Origin: Saturnia japonica
Lineage: Eukaryota > Arthropoda > Insecta > Lepidoptera > Saturniidae
Direction of reading: 5' to 3'
Assembly (NCBI GenBank): GCA_033032175.1
Contig: CM065306.1
Coordinates: 11,054,001-11,118,000, forward strand
Length of the DNA: 64,000 bases
Part shown: piece by piece, positions 23,519 to 36,500 of the stretch
How the letters are laid out: every line of letters begins with the position of its first letter
Numbering within the stretch: position 1 is the stretch's first letter
Translations under genes and position numbers: made by a program
Notes under the pieces: model-generated
Told to the model about the DNA's origin: nothing
Database searches by the model: none
Seen by the model: the letters and a program-made list of their open reading frames with translations, nothing else

Positions 23519-24584
23519 ATGGATGATGACTGCAAAGAATACAGGAGAAATAAACCACAACAAAAGTTTTATAAACCTGGTAGTGGACCCCTAAGGCGAT
23601 CGTGTTATGGTTTGGATACAAAAATGGATTCAAATGACATAGATAACAGAAGTAGAAGATACCGAACACATTATGGATCCCATTATTCAGTGAATGATGA
23701 CATGAGTGATGCATACAGTGAAAAATCAGTGTCAAACAGTAGGCAAAATCATAAAAAGCTTGATCAACAATTATATGTTCCTCGATCAAGTGATGATAAT
23801 GATAGACAGTCCAAAGCTTCAAAGAGGTGTGATAGTTCTAGTCACCACAACAATAAAAACTCAAAAAACTTGGATAAACATGACCCAAATTGTGGTACCG
23901 CGCCTTTTAGAAATGGTCCGAAGAGAGACAGATCTTATGGAGAATATCATAGTAAAGATGGACCCAATATTAATGTGAATTACAACAGACATTATAGACA
24001 GGCTTCTGAAACAAGGTCTATATCACCTACTCATTGTGTTCAAGAAAAAAAAACAATGGACCACAATCGTGATAGTAGAAGCATGGAGACAACTACAGGG
24101 CGCCAAATAATATCTAAAGGAGGCAAGCCACCTTCAGGGCGTAGAAACTCTGCAGTATATATGTCAGACAACCCCAGGCATAAGTATATGGTTAATATGG
24201 ATGATGTGCCTCCGAGGTTTAGAAAAAAATTTCTTGAGCATCCAGGTCAAAACAGTTTGGATAATGTTGATCAAGTTCATAGAGATAAATCTTCTCATTC
24301 ATTGCAATCAAATTACAATGAATATACACATAATTCTGCTTCTAACTGGTCTCAAACCCTCCCATCTCGTGGAAGAGGAAGATTGAGAGACAATGAAAAT
24401 TTTGATAAAGAGAAATTTATTAACAATTATTTACGAAATTCTGATTCACATAGTTCAAGAAGATCTACTCATAGTAATTCATATATGAATTTGTATGAGT
24501 CTAATGCTATGGATCAAAGGTTTAAAAGTGAACATTTTAACAGTATGAGTAAAAGTGTTCAAAATGCAAAAGAGTTAATAGAAA
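23519..24584 (+). CDS. SMG6: SMG6 exon 1 (start codon, disordered N-terminus)
   Basis: This exon encodes residues 1-355. The ATG has G at -3 and G at +4. It ends at a strong GTAAGT donor in phase 1. The protein is rich in Asn, Ser, Arg and Asp with no folded domain. Two short motifs, FYKPGSGPLRR (17-27) and QLYVPRS (84-90), resemble the Tyr-x-Pro exon-junction-binding motifs that SMG6 and UPF3 use to dock on the exon junction complex; this is inference from motif shape. PPRFRKKFLE further on is another basic short motif. The start could lie elsewhere if an upstream coding exon exists, but none was seen. Confidence 0.85.
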
Positions 24585-27500
24585 GTAAGTTTTTAACAAT
24601 TATTTAAATAATATATTATAAAATGGAAATATATATTATTATATATAAAATCACAGTTTACCATTTTGTTCAGAATTGCTGTTTCTTTATTATTTAATTT
24701 TTTGTTAATAGATATTATTGTGATATATTGCAAGATTTCTCTTCTAAGTTAGTCATTCTTAAATTTTGTGAAATAAATAAATTTTAAATAGTACAAATTC
24801 TCATTATTACCTATATAAATAAAATGATTGATGTCACCTTTGTGCATGCATCACACAAAAACTACTGGATAGATTTTGACAATATTTTTTGTTCTAATCT
24901 AAATTCTTGTTCTTTAAAAAAAATTATGATATCTTTATTCAATAAAAAGTTATTCAAGTTTTAAGAAACTACAGTTTTTTAAGAATTACACATTCTTCAT
25001 GAATATAATAATTTAACTGCTAATCCTATCTGTTATAATAGTTAAATATGTTTTCCAGCTCCTAATGGTATGATAAGTGTACCAAGTACTTCTGAACAGA
25101 AAGAAGCCCAAAAACAAGACACAGACACTGAAAATGACAGTGAATCTGTATCACAAATTTCAACAAATTTAGATTTGACAAATTTGGTAAGCATGTATAA
25201 TATTTGTACTTTTTTCTTTTATATTAAGTGTAAGGATAATCATAAGCCAACCAATTCTGATGATATGCGGGACACAGGATAGTGGGTGTGCATGGATATA
25301 GATAGTGTTGAGATATTACCCTATAGTGTAAGATTCATAGATGTAGTAAAATATAGATTGGCTATATAATAGAGAAAGAGCATAGTATAGGCATAATAAG
25401 GCATATGTTAGAGCTAGATAGGAACACATTATGAGTTCCTAAAAGCTAAGGCCAGAGATGTACAAGATACCCTATACAAAGTGTCTGGAATACAAAATGC
25501 AAGATACTTTTAAATTAAGTATTTCAGATACTAGATATGAAATACTTTATACAATAGTATCTGAAATATTAGATACAAAATATGTATCTTTGAAATACTT
25601 TTTAAAGATAAAATACTTTTTTAAGAAAACTATATTTTATTGAATTTATGTGAATTACTTATGAAAGGTATCTTATATTTATTCAGGTATTGCAGTGTTT
25701 TTTAGTCAGCTGTGCTGCCAGTAGACCCTGTGTTTTTGCCACTTGTAATAGAGGAATCGGTATCCTCTAAAAACATGTATTATGATTCTTCTTTTGACTT
25801 TTTTGTTATATCACCTTCACTATTGTCTAAAGCCTCCAATTTTTGTTTTTCAAATCGATTAATATTTCGTGTTTCAGTCAGGATAAGTTCTTCTACATAT
25901 TCTACACATTTGCTGCACAGGCTCTAACTGCAATGTCTTTTTAAAAAGTCTATTTAGGTTTTCTCCAATGACATCTAGTTGAGAGCTGCAGTATTTTAGT
26001 TTTTCCATCCTAAGATATTTGATGATATGTTAAATTCAATTAACTCAGGTAACAGACATGTTGGGTACGCGTCACTTCCCCTCTCACTTCACGTCTCTTC
26101 CCCGGTTTGGACGGGCGTTTTGTTGTGCCGGATGCCCGTCTCGTAGACGCCGTACGGATGCCAGTGGGACGCGATGTTAGCGAGGGGGTCCGGGGGTGCA
26201 ATAATGCACGACCGCTTGAGGTGCCGGGTCTTCAATGAAACTCGAACTCTTCAATTCATTGCTCGCAGGACGACCAAAGCTTTCTTCTTGTTGTTACTCG
26301 TAGTTACTTATTCTCGTTGAATTGTGCCGTGCCCCATACGGCGCCTCTTCGAGCTTAAGTAGTTTGGAGAGTGACCGTGAAGAGAGCCCCGCTTTATTTC
26401 GTGTTTTAATTTTAGTTTTCACTTTGGTCGCCCTGTTAATTGCTCTATATTTCTTTTATTATATATCTTGTGTATAAATGTTATATGTCAAAATATTCCT
26501 TGTCGTATTACCTATTCTTTAAGCATTCACATATTATATACATCAAGTATATATTCCGTACATAAACCAAAAACAATGCAATTTACGGGCGGCATCACCG
26601 CTTTCAGTTCGTAAAGTTCCTATAACATTGAATATTCTTACTCTATTGACTTATTCTATGCATTTATCTATTCTATAATAATTCTATTTTCATATATGTA
26701 ACACACAATACATAATCATTTATATACAACTTAATACATAACATGCAACTTATAATGTAGCGTAGTCGCTAACATTTCTCTATAATATTATCCATATCAA
26801 TCTATTTTATCACAACACATAAACACAATAATATCACATAATATCCTAACACAAGACACGAAAATAACTGTTCTGTCGCCAACAAGACAACCATTGTAAG
26901 TGACTTTTCCCTCTTGCAGGCTTTGAATAGCTTCTGCTATTGGCTTTGACCAGTCCACATATACATAGATAACTAATACTAAAGGTATTTAATTACAAGA
27001 TACAAAATGAATTTAAATAAAGTATTTTAGATACAAGATGAAAACACGTATTTTGTATCTTATATCTGTATTTCAGATACTTGTATCTTAAATAAGTCAC
27101 ATCTCTGGCGAAGACCCAGCATACTTCGTATTTCCCCTCATCTGCCGTTTGGAAATGGAAATATTTAATTCACTGTCGATTAATATATTATATTGTACAG
27201 GCACGCGCTTGACCTCCATCTCACCTATCGTAACCTACAAAAAGCTCCAAAAAAGTTCATTCATCAAGTTTTATTTTGCCATAAAATAAGTATAAAAAAC
27301 GATTAATAATATATCCCTTTGGTTTAGATAACTAAATACATACGAATTGAATACGTACCTATATGGTATACCTAATTAAATGTAAATAATCCAAAATTAC
27401 CAATTTATAAGATGATCACAACTGATGCAGCTACGGGCATAAAAACTTTTACTATAAGTTTTTTTTTGTTAGTAAAATGTTTATTGATTCGAAAAGATTC

Positions 27501-30500
27501 AGAAATCTGATATGTTTTCTAATTTATGATTTATAAACTTCAGCAGTAATTGTTAGTCAAGTTCAACTTGCCTCTTTTCCATGTAAACGAATATGTCGTC
27601 ACTTCGGGGGCCCCCTGAAGCCAGAAGCCCGGGCACGTGTCTCTTGTGCCCTTATTGTAATGGCGGAACTGATCATGTGCATGCGGGCGCGTTTCCTCTT
27701 AATGATTTACCAAACTATGTTATGGGTCATTTTGCAATAAATAATACAAAATGTTTTTTTATTTAGGATTGGACAGAAGAAGTAGAGAAAAATATAAAAT
27801 TGGATGACGTGTGCGACTCTTCAATAAGTTTTTCTCAAAATTTAAAGAGTTGTAATGCAGAGGAAATTAAATCAGTTCAGCCAAAAGAAGAAACTAAACG
27901 TAGTGGTAGATCAAGACGAAAAGACAGACGGTAATGGTAGTTTTAATTTTAGAAATCCTACATTGTAAACATACATACATATATTTATTATCATTGAAAA
28001 ACAGGAATGTGTATTTCACAACATAATTTGACTTCTATACCAAATTTTATTGGAATTAGAGGTAGGCGATTATGAATGATTTACATATTCGAGATATTTC
28101 GATAATGAGTGATAATTCATAATCGAATTACGAATATGAATAATCATTCATAATTGAGCCCTTGATGTATTACCCAGAGGTGGGCGATTATGAATGACTG
28201 GTACCTATTAAAAACGAAAAGTAAAAAAAGGATGTTCTGTCGTAATAATTTTTTTTTATCAAATTAGTAACCTAGCATTAGTAATTACTAATGGTACTTC
28301 GATTATGAATGATCACTCATCTTCAAACTACTAATATTAGTAATTAATAATGGTACTTTGATTATGAATGATTACTCATCATCAAACTACTAATTTTAGT
28401 AATTACTAATGGTAGTTTGATTATGAATGATCACTCATCATCAAACTACTAATTTTAGTAATTACTACTGGTACTTCGATTATGAGTGATAACTCATCAT
28501 TGAACTACTAATAATAGTAATTACTAATAGCTATAATCGAGACATCTCGAGGTATCTTCATAATCGAATGATTACATTAGTATAACTCATAATCACCCAC
28601 CGCTAATAAGAATCCGTTCAACCAAGAGTGATTTATGGACACACATTCTTCACACTAATAATAACCAGTTAAAAAAAATGTACAAATCAGAAACTGCACG
28701 AACACATAAAGATTGGATCCTAATACATAGAGAGACAGAGAAATTCCAATTTTTTTCCATGACGACATAAACAAAAACAATGACATAGACAAATATAAAA
28801 AGTAACATCATAAAAAATTTCACTTACAAAATAAATATTTCAAATGCCCCTTAAAAATTGTAAAGCGTGTAGAGTACCATAAATTAGATGATGATCTTGA
28901 GCGACCTTTAAATGTTAATTTAAAGGTTGTATTGTTTTCCTAGAATCAACTAATATAATTTTGAACTAACATAATCCAGGAGACATATAAAAATAATTTG
29001 AATATACTGTTAGAAACATAATTAATATGGAAAATGTACCTACAATTATATTTATTTTAAATTGTTTTTGTTTTACTATGTTTGTTATAATGACTATTTT
29101 TTTCTATAAAAGTGTATTTAGATAAAAATCGTGAATTTCAAATACATAATGTTACTTCCTATTTTATTTTATGCCCTTGTGATTTGGAATAGTTCTTTTT
29201 ACTGTGGAACTAAAATAAGGTATAATTTTTTGAAAAGTGTTTCGCAAACTATATGAAGGAGTCTTAAGTGACAGAGACACCTAATCATTCGGACAATAGC
29301 GCTTCAAAAATCTAGAGCAGACGTATTCTTATTGCTCTTTCAACAAAAATGATTTATTCTTTGTCTAAAAGAAATAGAAATACACCAATAATATTTAAAA
29401 ATTGCATAATTACTTGTGGTATGAGATCCCTTGTGTTTAATTAACTTTAGCATCATAATCGGTATACTTTCTAAACACATGACTGCATTGTTTTTTTAAT
29501 TATCGCTAAATAAAGTTACACTCGTCTACTTGCTTGACGCGGACTCATAGCAAAACGTCACAATTAGGACGTTTTCTAGTCTTCAATTTGCGCGCACCAG
29601 TAACATATCTGCTTCTTGTCTTTAAATAATATTGTGAACAGTCCACCAAAAACACAACAAAAACTCCCAACAAGTAATATTATTTTATATTTCAAATAAT
29701 GTGTACAATACAGAATAAAGAAAACTGCAAAATTAGCTTTTACATTTAATAAAGGATCTATGGTTTATTTTGGTACAATAATGGATACACACGGTTTGGT
29801 ACAATAAAAAGAGAGGTAGGGTAATAGAGAAATTTCTTTGGAGATTTCCCCCTACTTATGCCAGGCCGGTTGGTGAAATACCTCCACCTCACAGAAGATC
29901 ACAGCCAAATGACCTTGTGTTGTGTTCCTGCAGTGAGTAGGGTTTCCAGTGCTCCGCAGAGAAGGCAGGTTCAAGGTCGGCTACGAGCTAGTTATATTTG
30001 TGGTCATAGGACACTTTATTTCAATAAAACTATCTTGATAAATCCCATCTAATGATCCTGGTATGTCGAGAAGCGACACATGGCATGCTACGGGCACTAC
30101 CCAAATTCCATGGCTTTTTGGTTGTGATAACACAAAAATAGGACATTAAATATTTTGAAACCATAAATTAATTGAAAAACGGTGCATAGATTAAACATTA
30201 ATATATGAGAAGTTCATAAATGACGTTATTCGCTGTTATTAGTGTTAACTTTATACTCTACGTATAACAGACTTCCAGTCAAGTACTATAAATTACGGAC
30301 TATGAATCACGGACTAATAGTCAAAATATATATTGCTACAATATTGCTAAATCGTATCCAGCCTGTAGTAAAACTAGGTCGCGCGAAACCTTATACTGCC
30401 CAAACGTTATACTGATATCGGTAACTATATGATTTGATGCGCATACGACTCGACCGACCAGCAATATACCTTTTTGATATCGAATCAAGCAGATTAAGTG

Positions 30501-33500
30501 AAACGCACAATCGGCAGGACGCGTGATGAATGAAAGAGAAACAGGCAAAATCCATACAATTGTAAACCTTATATAACCTATAAGTCTGAACGATTTTCTT
30601 AACGTTTTGGTAGTAATTTAATAATAATATGAATTTATAATTAACAACAAAATTGAAAAATTCAGCCTTTATTAATAAATAATTAGTTTCAAAGTTTAGA
30701 AATAAATAAACACAGGATATTAAAGCAAGTAAATGTATTAAAAATATAGACAGAAAACTTCTAACAAATATTAAAGATATAAATAAAAGATTGTATGAAT
30801 AGTACAAAGAACTAATGAATGAAGAATTTCCCATTTGAAATCTGAAACCCCTGGCACCAGTAGAAGGGCCGGTACGAGCCATAAGCAAAGATGAGGTAAA
30901 GAATGCAGTGAAGAGAATGAAGAACGGAAAAGCTGTCGGCCCTGATGAAATACCGGCCGAAGTGTTGAAATCACTGCGGCAGCTAGAAGTGGACTGGCTT
31001 ACGAGACTCTTTAACCATGTCCTCGACAGAGAGAAAACCCTGAATTCTTGGCGACTCATTCACTTGATACTTTTAAATTATAAAAATAAAGGCGATGTAA
31101 CGGAATGCGGTAACTACAGTGGTATCAAGTTAACATCACATACATTAATAATCTGGGAAAGAGTATTGAATAACTCAATATCCCATCTGACTTGCATGAG
31201 TCCAAATCAGTTCGGTTTTATCCCCTCAAAATCAACAACAGATGATGTACAGGCTGCTAGAGTTGTGACAGAGAAGCATCGGCTCAATAATGAAGATCTT
31301 CACCTCATCTTCATCGAATTAGAAAAGGAGTTTGATAGGGTACCACGCTGACTTGTTTGGCAAGCTTTGAGGCCCAAAATCTAGTTCAAGATATGTACAC
31401 TGACGTTTTTCGTACTAGAGTCAAAAGTCCTGCAGGTCTGATGGAAGAGTTCGAGGTTGGTGTAGCAGTTCACCAGGGTTGTACCCTTTATCTGTTGTTT
31501 TTAAACCTAGTAATGGATTTCGCTACAAAACATATCCAAGCGCCACTGCTCTGGAGCCTCCTGTACGCAGACGATATCGCTCTAATAGCCAGATCAACAA
31601 CCGAGTTACAGAACACCTTGACCACATGGATTACAGCTCTGTAATCCGTAGGTCTAAAGGTAAGTAGAGCAAAGACTGAACATTTACAATGACAGTTTCA
31701 TAACAACTTTAGCCCAGCCACAATCTATTACTCTGATCGTATGTCTGTGCCCAAAATAAATAAATTCAAATACCTAGGCTCGGGCATCATAGACCAAGGA
31801 GACGTCGATGCTGATGTAGCACACAGGGTAAACGTGGCAAGGCTGAAGTGTCGATCACTAACTGGAGTCTTATGCGATGTTCGTATGCCAATAAGATCTA
31901 AAGGCAAGATCTACAGAACGGTGATGAGTCTACCCTTTATGTACATAACGGAATGTTGGCCAGTAACAAAGACGCATGTACAAACGCTTCACACTGCCGA
32001 GATGAAGATGCTGAAGTGGTTTGGAGGTGGAACGAGACTAGACAAAGTACGAAACGAACATATCCATGGTAGTTTCAAAGTCGCCCCTAACACGATCAGC
32101 GCGGTAACGTCCCTGCATAGCTGAAGCGGCTCGATGAACTTAGTAAAGTCTGCATCATTTACATTGCGAATAGCTCGTCTCTACAACCTGTCCATGATAT
32201 CGAGGAGGTATTTTGCGGATCCATCCTTTGGGAAAGGTGCGAACAGTTCATACAAGATCGAACTTGTGCCTTGTAAAGCAGATACAGCTATTCGGGCGTG
32301 AAAAACCATCGCAGCCTGTTCAAGACTCCGAGTTTTCTAGATGTGACGGAGATGACAATCCAAGACTCCGAGTTTTCTAGATGTGACGGAGATGACAATC
32401 CTGGTGTAATCCTTGGAGTTGAGGTCGCTGTGAATATTCATACCGAGGATATTGAGGGTGTCACGTATTGCTAGCGAGACGTTTTGAAGAGTGGGGAGGG
32501 GAGAAAACGAGGATTCTTTGGAAGAAAATCGCACATCAAAGCTTTTTTCCATTAAACTCAACCAAGTCATTTACTCATCATCTATACTAATATTATAAAG
32601 CTGAAGAGTTTGTTTGTTTGGTTGAACTCACTAATCTCTAGAACTACTGATTCAAATGGAAAAAAATATCTTAGTGTTGAATAGCTCATTTATCGAGGAA
32701 GGCTATAAAGCTATATAAATAACATCACGCTACGACTAATAGGAGCGGAAAATCAATGAAAAATGTTGCAAAAACGGGTAAAATTTATTCCTTTTGAGAA
32801 CTTCCATTGTGTGCGATGCGTAAATGGATAAAGTTACGCAAAAACTATGTGTGATGGAATTGTTTCTTTTAAAAAGTAAAAAAAAAGTCCACGATAGAAT
32901 TTAAGGTTGACTCAATTTATAAGAATTTTTATGGTAATAAAATTTGTTCTACTATAATGCATTATTTGCGAAGGTGTTTTTATAAACATGATATTAATTT
33001 TTATCGAAATAAATACGTTATTCATCACAAGTATTGAATATGGACAGAATTGCCCTTCATATCATTTGATTTCAGTGTATATCTTAGGAGATATCGCAGT
33101 TTTAAAATAACTCCGCGGCAAAATAATGATTAAGTACCGCGCGCGCATTTTTATTATGCGAAATGATGAAGGAGGCGGGCGGTCATCTGGAGATCGAATG
33201 GTGCTCAAATGGTTCGTAGAAAAAAAAAGGAAAGTTGCAGCTCCTTTAGAATTGCATTATTAGGTGCCTAAAACCCACTCTCTCTAACCCTCTCTTACTC
33301 TCTCTTTTATGTGACGCAAAAGATGTTGCGCGGGTCAGCTAGTGTAGATATACGATGCAAGAACTGGTTAAGCTCAATGTCAAGTTCCTCCCGTCTCTTT
33401 TCCGTTTCTTCGCAACGACAAGCGGGCTTACTGTAATATGACCCATAAAGAGTGCTGTTTTATCTGCAAAGCAATGAATGTGACTCATAGGCAACATATT

Positions 33501-36500
33501 GATATGCCGAAGAAATAAAGTGGGCGCAAGTACAAAAATGGATACAAATTCTGCTCTTAAGTGGAAAGCCAAAGATCCATGTGCACAAGTTGTCGAGAAG
33601 TCGATACATCGGAAGTTTGGAGAGAAGTCACGGTGCCAGACCCTATCAAAAGTTTTGGTTATGTTGAGACTAATCACCAAGGCCTGGCAATGATTGTCTA
33701 TCGCCTCTCCCTAGCGGTGCAACACGTACGTTAGAAGATTACCCGTTGATCGATTCTGTCGAAAGTCATATTTACGACCATTAAACAAAGAGTGATGCTC
33801 CAAGTTGCGGACAAGCTGGGTGTTGATGATCCGCTTCATAATTTTACACAATACTGAAATTACGGTAATTGGGCGGTAAGTGTTAGGGTTTGACCGGCCC
33901 CCCTTCTTGGGAATCAGTTGCACATTAACCTTTTTCCAAACCCGAGTCAAGATACCAGAAAAGTAGGATAGCCGGTATAGGCATTAGGAATGAAGATAAC
34001 TCAGCTGCTAAGTTTTCGAGAATTACCGCTGGGATGCCATCCTAATTATCAGCCTTTCGAATTCCACCACACTTGGTGGTGTGCGATAAATCCTCCATGA
34101 CTATGAACTCTGTAGTAGAAAACTACTTCTGCGTTTTGTTTGTCGTCCTATTGATGTAATCGAACAGCCGAGTTATGTCTTTATCCCCGCTATGGCATCT
34201 TTACCATTCAATATTTGGTCAGAGCCAACTTATTCCCTCAATTGTTATTATTAAAAGCAACCGTTGCTCAAAATATCCACAACATTTTACTTATTCTACA
34301 ACTCGGCCAGCTAATTTAGCGCAAATTTTTGAAATGCCATTACCCCGCGGAAAATTGGCACGTAATGAGCCAAACATCTTAGCATTCCATGGATTCACCG
34401 TGCGGGTGCCGGGTACATCGTGTAGTAGACAGAGGGAACACGAGCAGTCTCCGGGACTTGAGACCCAGGTGTGGGTTTAAGGGGCCCCCTTATGATGCAC
34501 ATCAGCGCTCACCTTGACTGCCCGCGATACCCTCCCTTGCCAAGCCAGATTTGGTAAGAGCTTACTGCAGTTCTCGACAGGCCGAGGTCTTTTAACAAGT
34601 TATAGAGAGATTTCACAACTTCCACCGCATATAGGTTCTTGGTTAACTCGTTACATAGATCGTAATAATTATTCCTTTTTATTGTGTGGTCTTTAGGTAT
34701 ATTAGTTTCCCACGGTACAGTAAGCTCTACAAGTACTATACGCTTGATTTCTCGAGAATAAAGAAATATGTCTGGTCTGGATGACGAAACAACCACATCA
34801 TCTGGGATTTTATAATGTTTTTCATATGTGTCCACTAAGATAGTTCAATCAGGTGCAGAACCTAGGATTGAGAAGGGCTTACTTTTAACATTTACTGTTG
34901 AGCCTTCTTTTATAAATTTAATTTGTCTCCTGTTAATGGTCAATCCTTTTTGAGCTCTAACTACCGAAAGACTTACTGCTTCACGTATGAACTTAAGTAC
35001 TCTATTATGGTGACGTGAGTAGTGACCCCTATCAAGAAGCACTTTGCATCCTACTAATAAGTGCCTGGCTGTACCTATTGCTTCACCACAAGTATAGCAA
35101 GATTTTTCAGAAGCTTTCCCCCATTTACTAAGTTACTTTGGTCTGGGAGGGTCATTGGGAAGGCATTAAGGTAAAATTTTAGTAGGGCAGGAGACCAGTC
35201 ATGTAACAAGGCGCACCCACTTAGCGCTACTGGGATGCAGAACTCACCTATGGCTAACCACTCGTTTTGGATTTCTAAATTCATTGCGTGCACTCTATAG
35301 GTGTCATTTTCATCGTGTTGTAGAAAGGATTTTATTGTGTCTCGGTCATTCCTTTTTCTTTCTCAAACCCAACCCCAGTCTATCAACCTGTGCACCTGCC
35401 ATAAATTGTTTATGGAATTGAAGTCTTGATTCTAGTTCTGTGGCACATTTGCCTTTTGGGAAAGATGTAATTGCTTCATCTTGGGATTTCTCCAAGACAT
35501 ATATTTTGGTGAATCTAAGGTGTTTATAGAGTTCTGATGGCCTCTTTAATTTTATCCCAAAATTATTATAATCCCTAAATAAAGTTGAGGGGTCAGCCGA
35601 ATATGCCAGTCCAAGCCATAACCTCAACATCTTTATGACATTTGCATCTATCTTTGCCAGGAGAGTTTTACCAAAGTCATATATCATGAAAGGCCAAGTC
35701 AGACGAGATGTAAGATAGTTGTCGTATATCCAAACTTTTTTAATATTGCTAATTGGATGAAGGTCTACCTTATTGAGGTCACTAAGGAAAAAATCGACAA
35801 CTGCGTCCAAGGGTGATGTACGTCCCTTGTAATCTATCCTTCTTTTAAGAAATTTGAAAGGCACCGCTGCAACAACTGTGGTAACACATTGCCCACCTAT
35901 TAAGAGTCCTGGATCGTATGAGGTATATTTAGTGTCCCGTCTACCCAGACACAGACAATGGCATTTACTTGGTTTTGCCCTCATTCCATCAGTCCATGTA
36001 CAGAACTCATCCACTTCATTCAAAAGTGCCTGACATTGTTTTGGATTACGTGTCAGTATTGCAAGGTCATCTGCAAAGGCTAAGTGAATTTGTGAATTTA
36101 TTACCAATTTTAAACCGATAGCCCCATTTTTTTTTCAAGGCTTATTAACTTATCTATTAAAATATTTATAACTATATTAAATGCTATTGGTGACAAACAA
36201 CAGCCTTGGAACAGCCTCACATTATATTGTAGGGTTTTGTGTGCTCATTGTTTGCTGATATGGTAAATTTTAATTATGAACAATATGAAGTTATTATGTC
36301 AATAACTACAATGGGAAAGTTATACCACTTCAAGGCGAAGATCATCAGTTTATGTTGAACTGAACCAAATGCTTTCTCAAGGTCTATCAAGCAGACTGTT
36401 ATTTGCCTCTCACGTGTCCTGGCATTTTTGAGACTTTCCGCTAAAAAAGTGTTATGTTTCAAGCATTCAGAAATTATCATCATCATCATCATTTCAGCCG

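Larger units (their letters stand above)
25452..27108 (-). mobile_element. hAT-like element relic with CCAGAGATGT ends, in SMG6 intron 2
   Basis: CCAGAGATGT at 25452 is reversed exactly as ACATCTCTGG at 27099-27108. Both flanks carry phrases of the type AGATACTTTTAAAT, TATTTCAGATAC and ACAAGATAC. The interior holds a decayed coding stretch and a solo LTR. No convincing 8-bp duplication was found. Confidence 0.55.
32110..34160 (-). pseudogene. Jockey/CR1-like LINE relic, split by a Helitron-like repeat
   Basis: Minus-strand pieces run from right to left. VNVQLIPKKGGRSNPNTYRP, ITVISVLCKIMKRIINTQL and RQNRSTGNLLTYVLHR (33711-33950) are RT fingers. ITKTFDRVWHRDF gives the palm Asp and CFADKTAL a degraded FADD. 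Beyond the insertion come LVEFN, SSKESSFSPLPTLQNVSLAI, DTLNILGMNIHSDLNSKDY and SVTSRKLGVLD. The insert at 32581-33343 falls between the palm and thumb regions. An exact 40-bp tandem duplication disrupts the thumb part. Dead. Confidence 0.7.

Noticed and set aside
28278..28525. CRISPR-like array
   Set aside because: Units are contiguous tandem repeats without unique spacers, in a eukaryotic intron.
30391..31059. 222-codon minus-strand open frame
   Set aside because: It is antisense to the RTE reverse transcriptase and continues through AT-rich DNA; its composition is non-coding and it matches nothing recognisable.
34175..34480. 101-codon plus-strand frame
   Set aside because: It lies over LINE relics and their untranslated DNA; no domain is seen.
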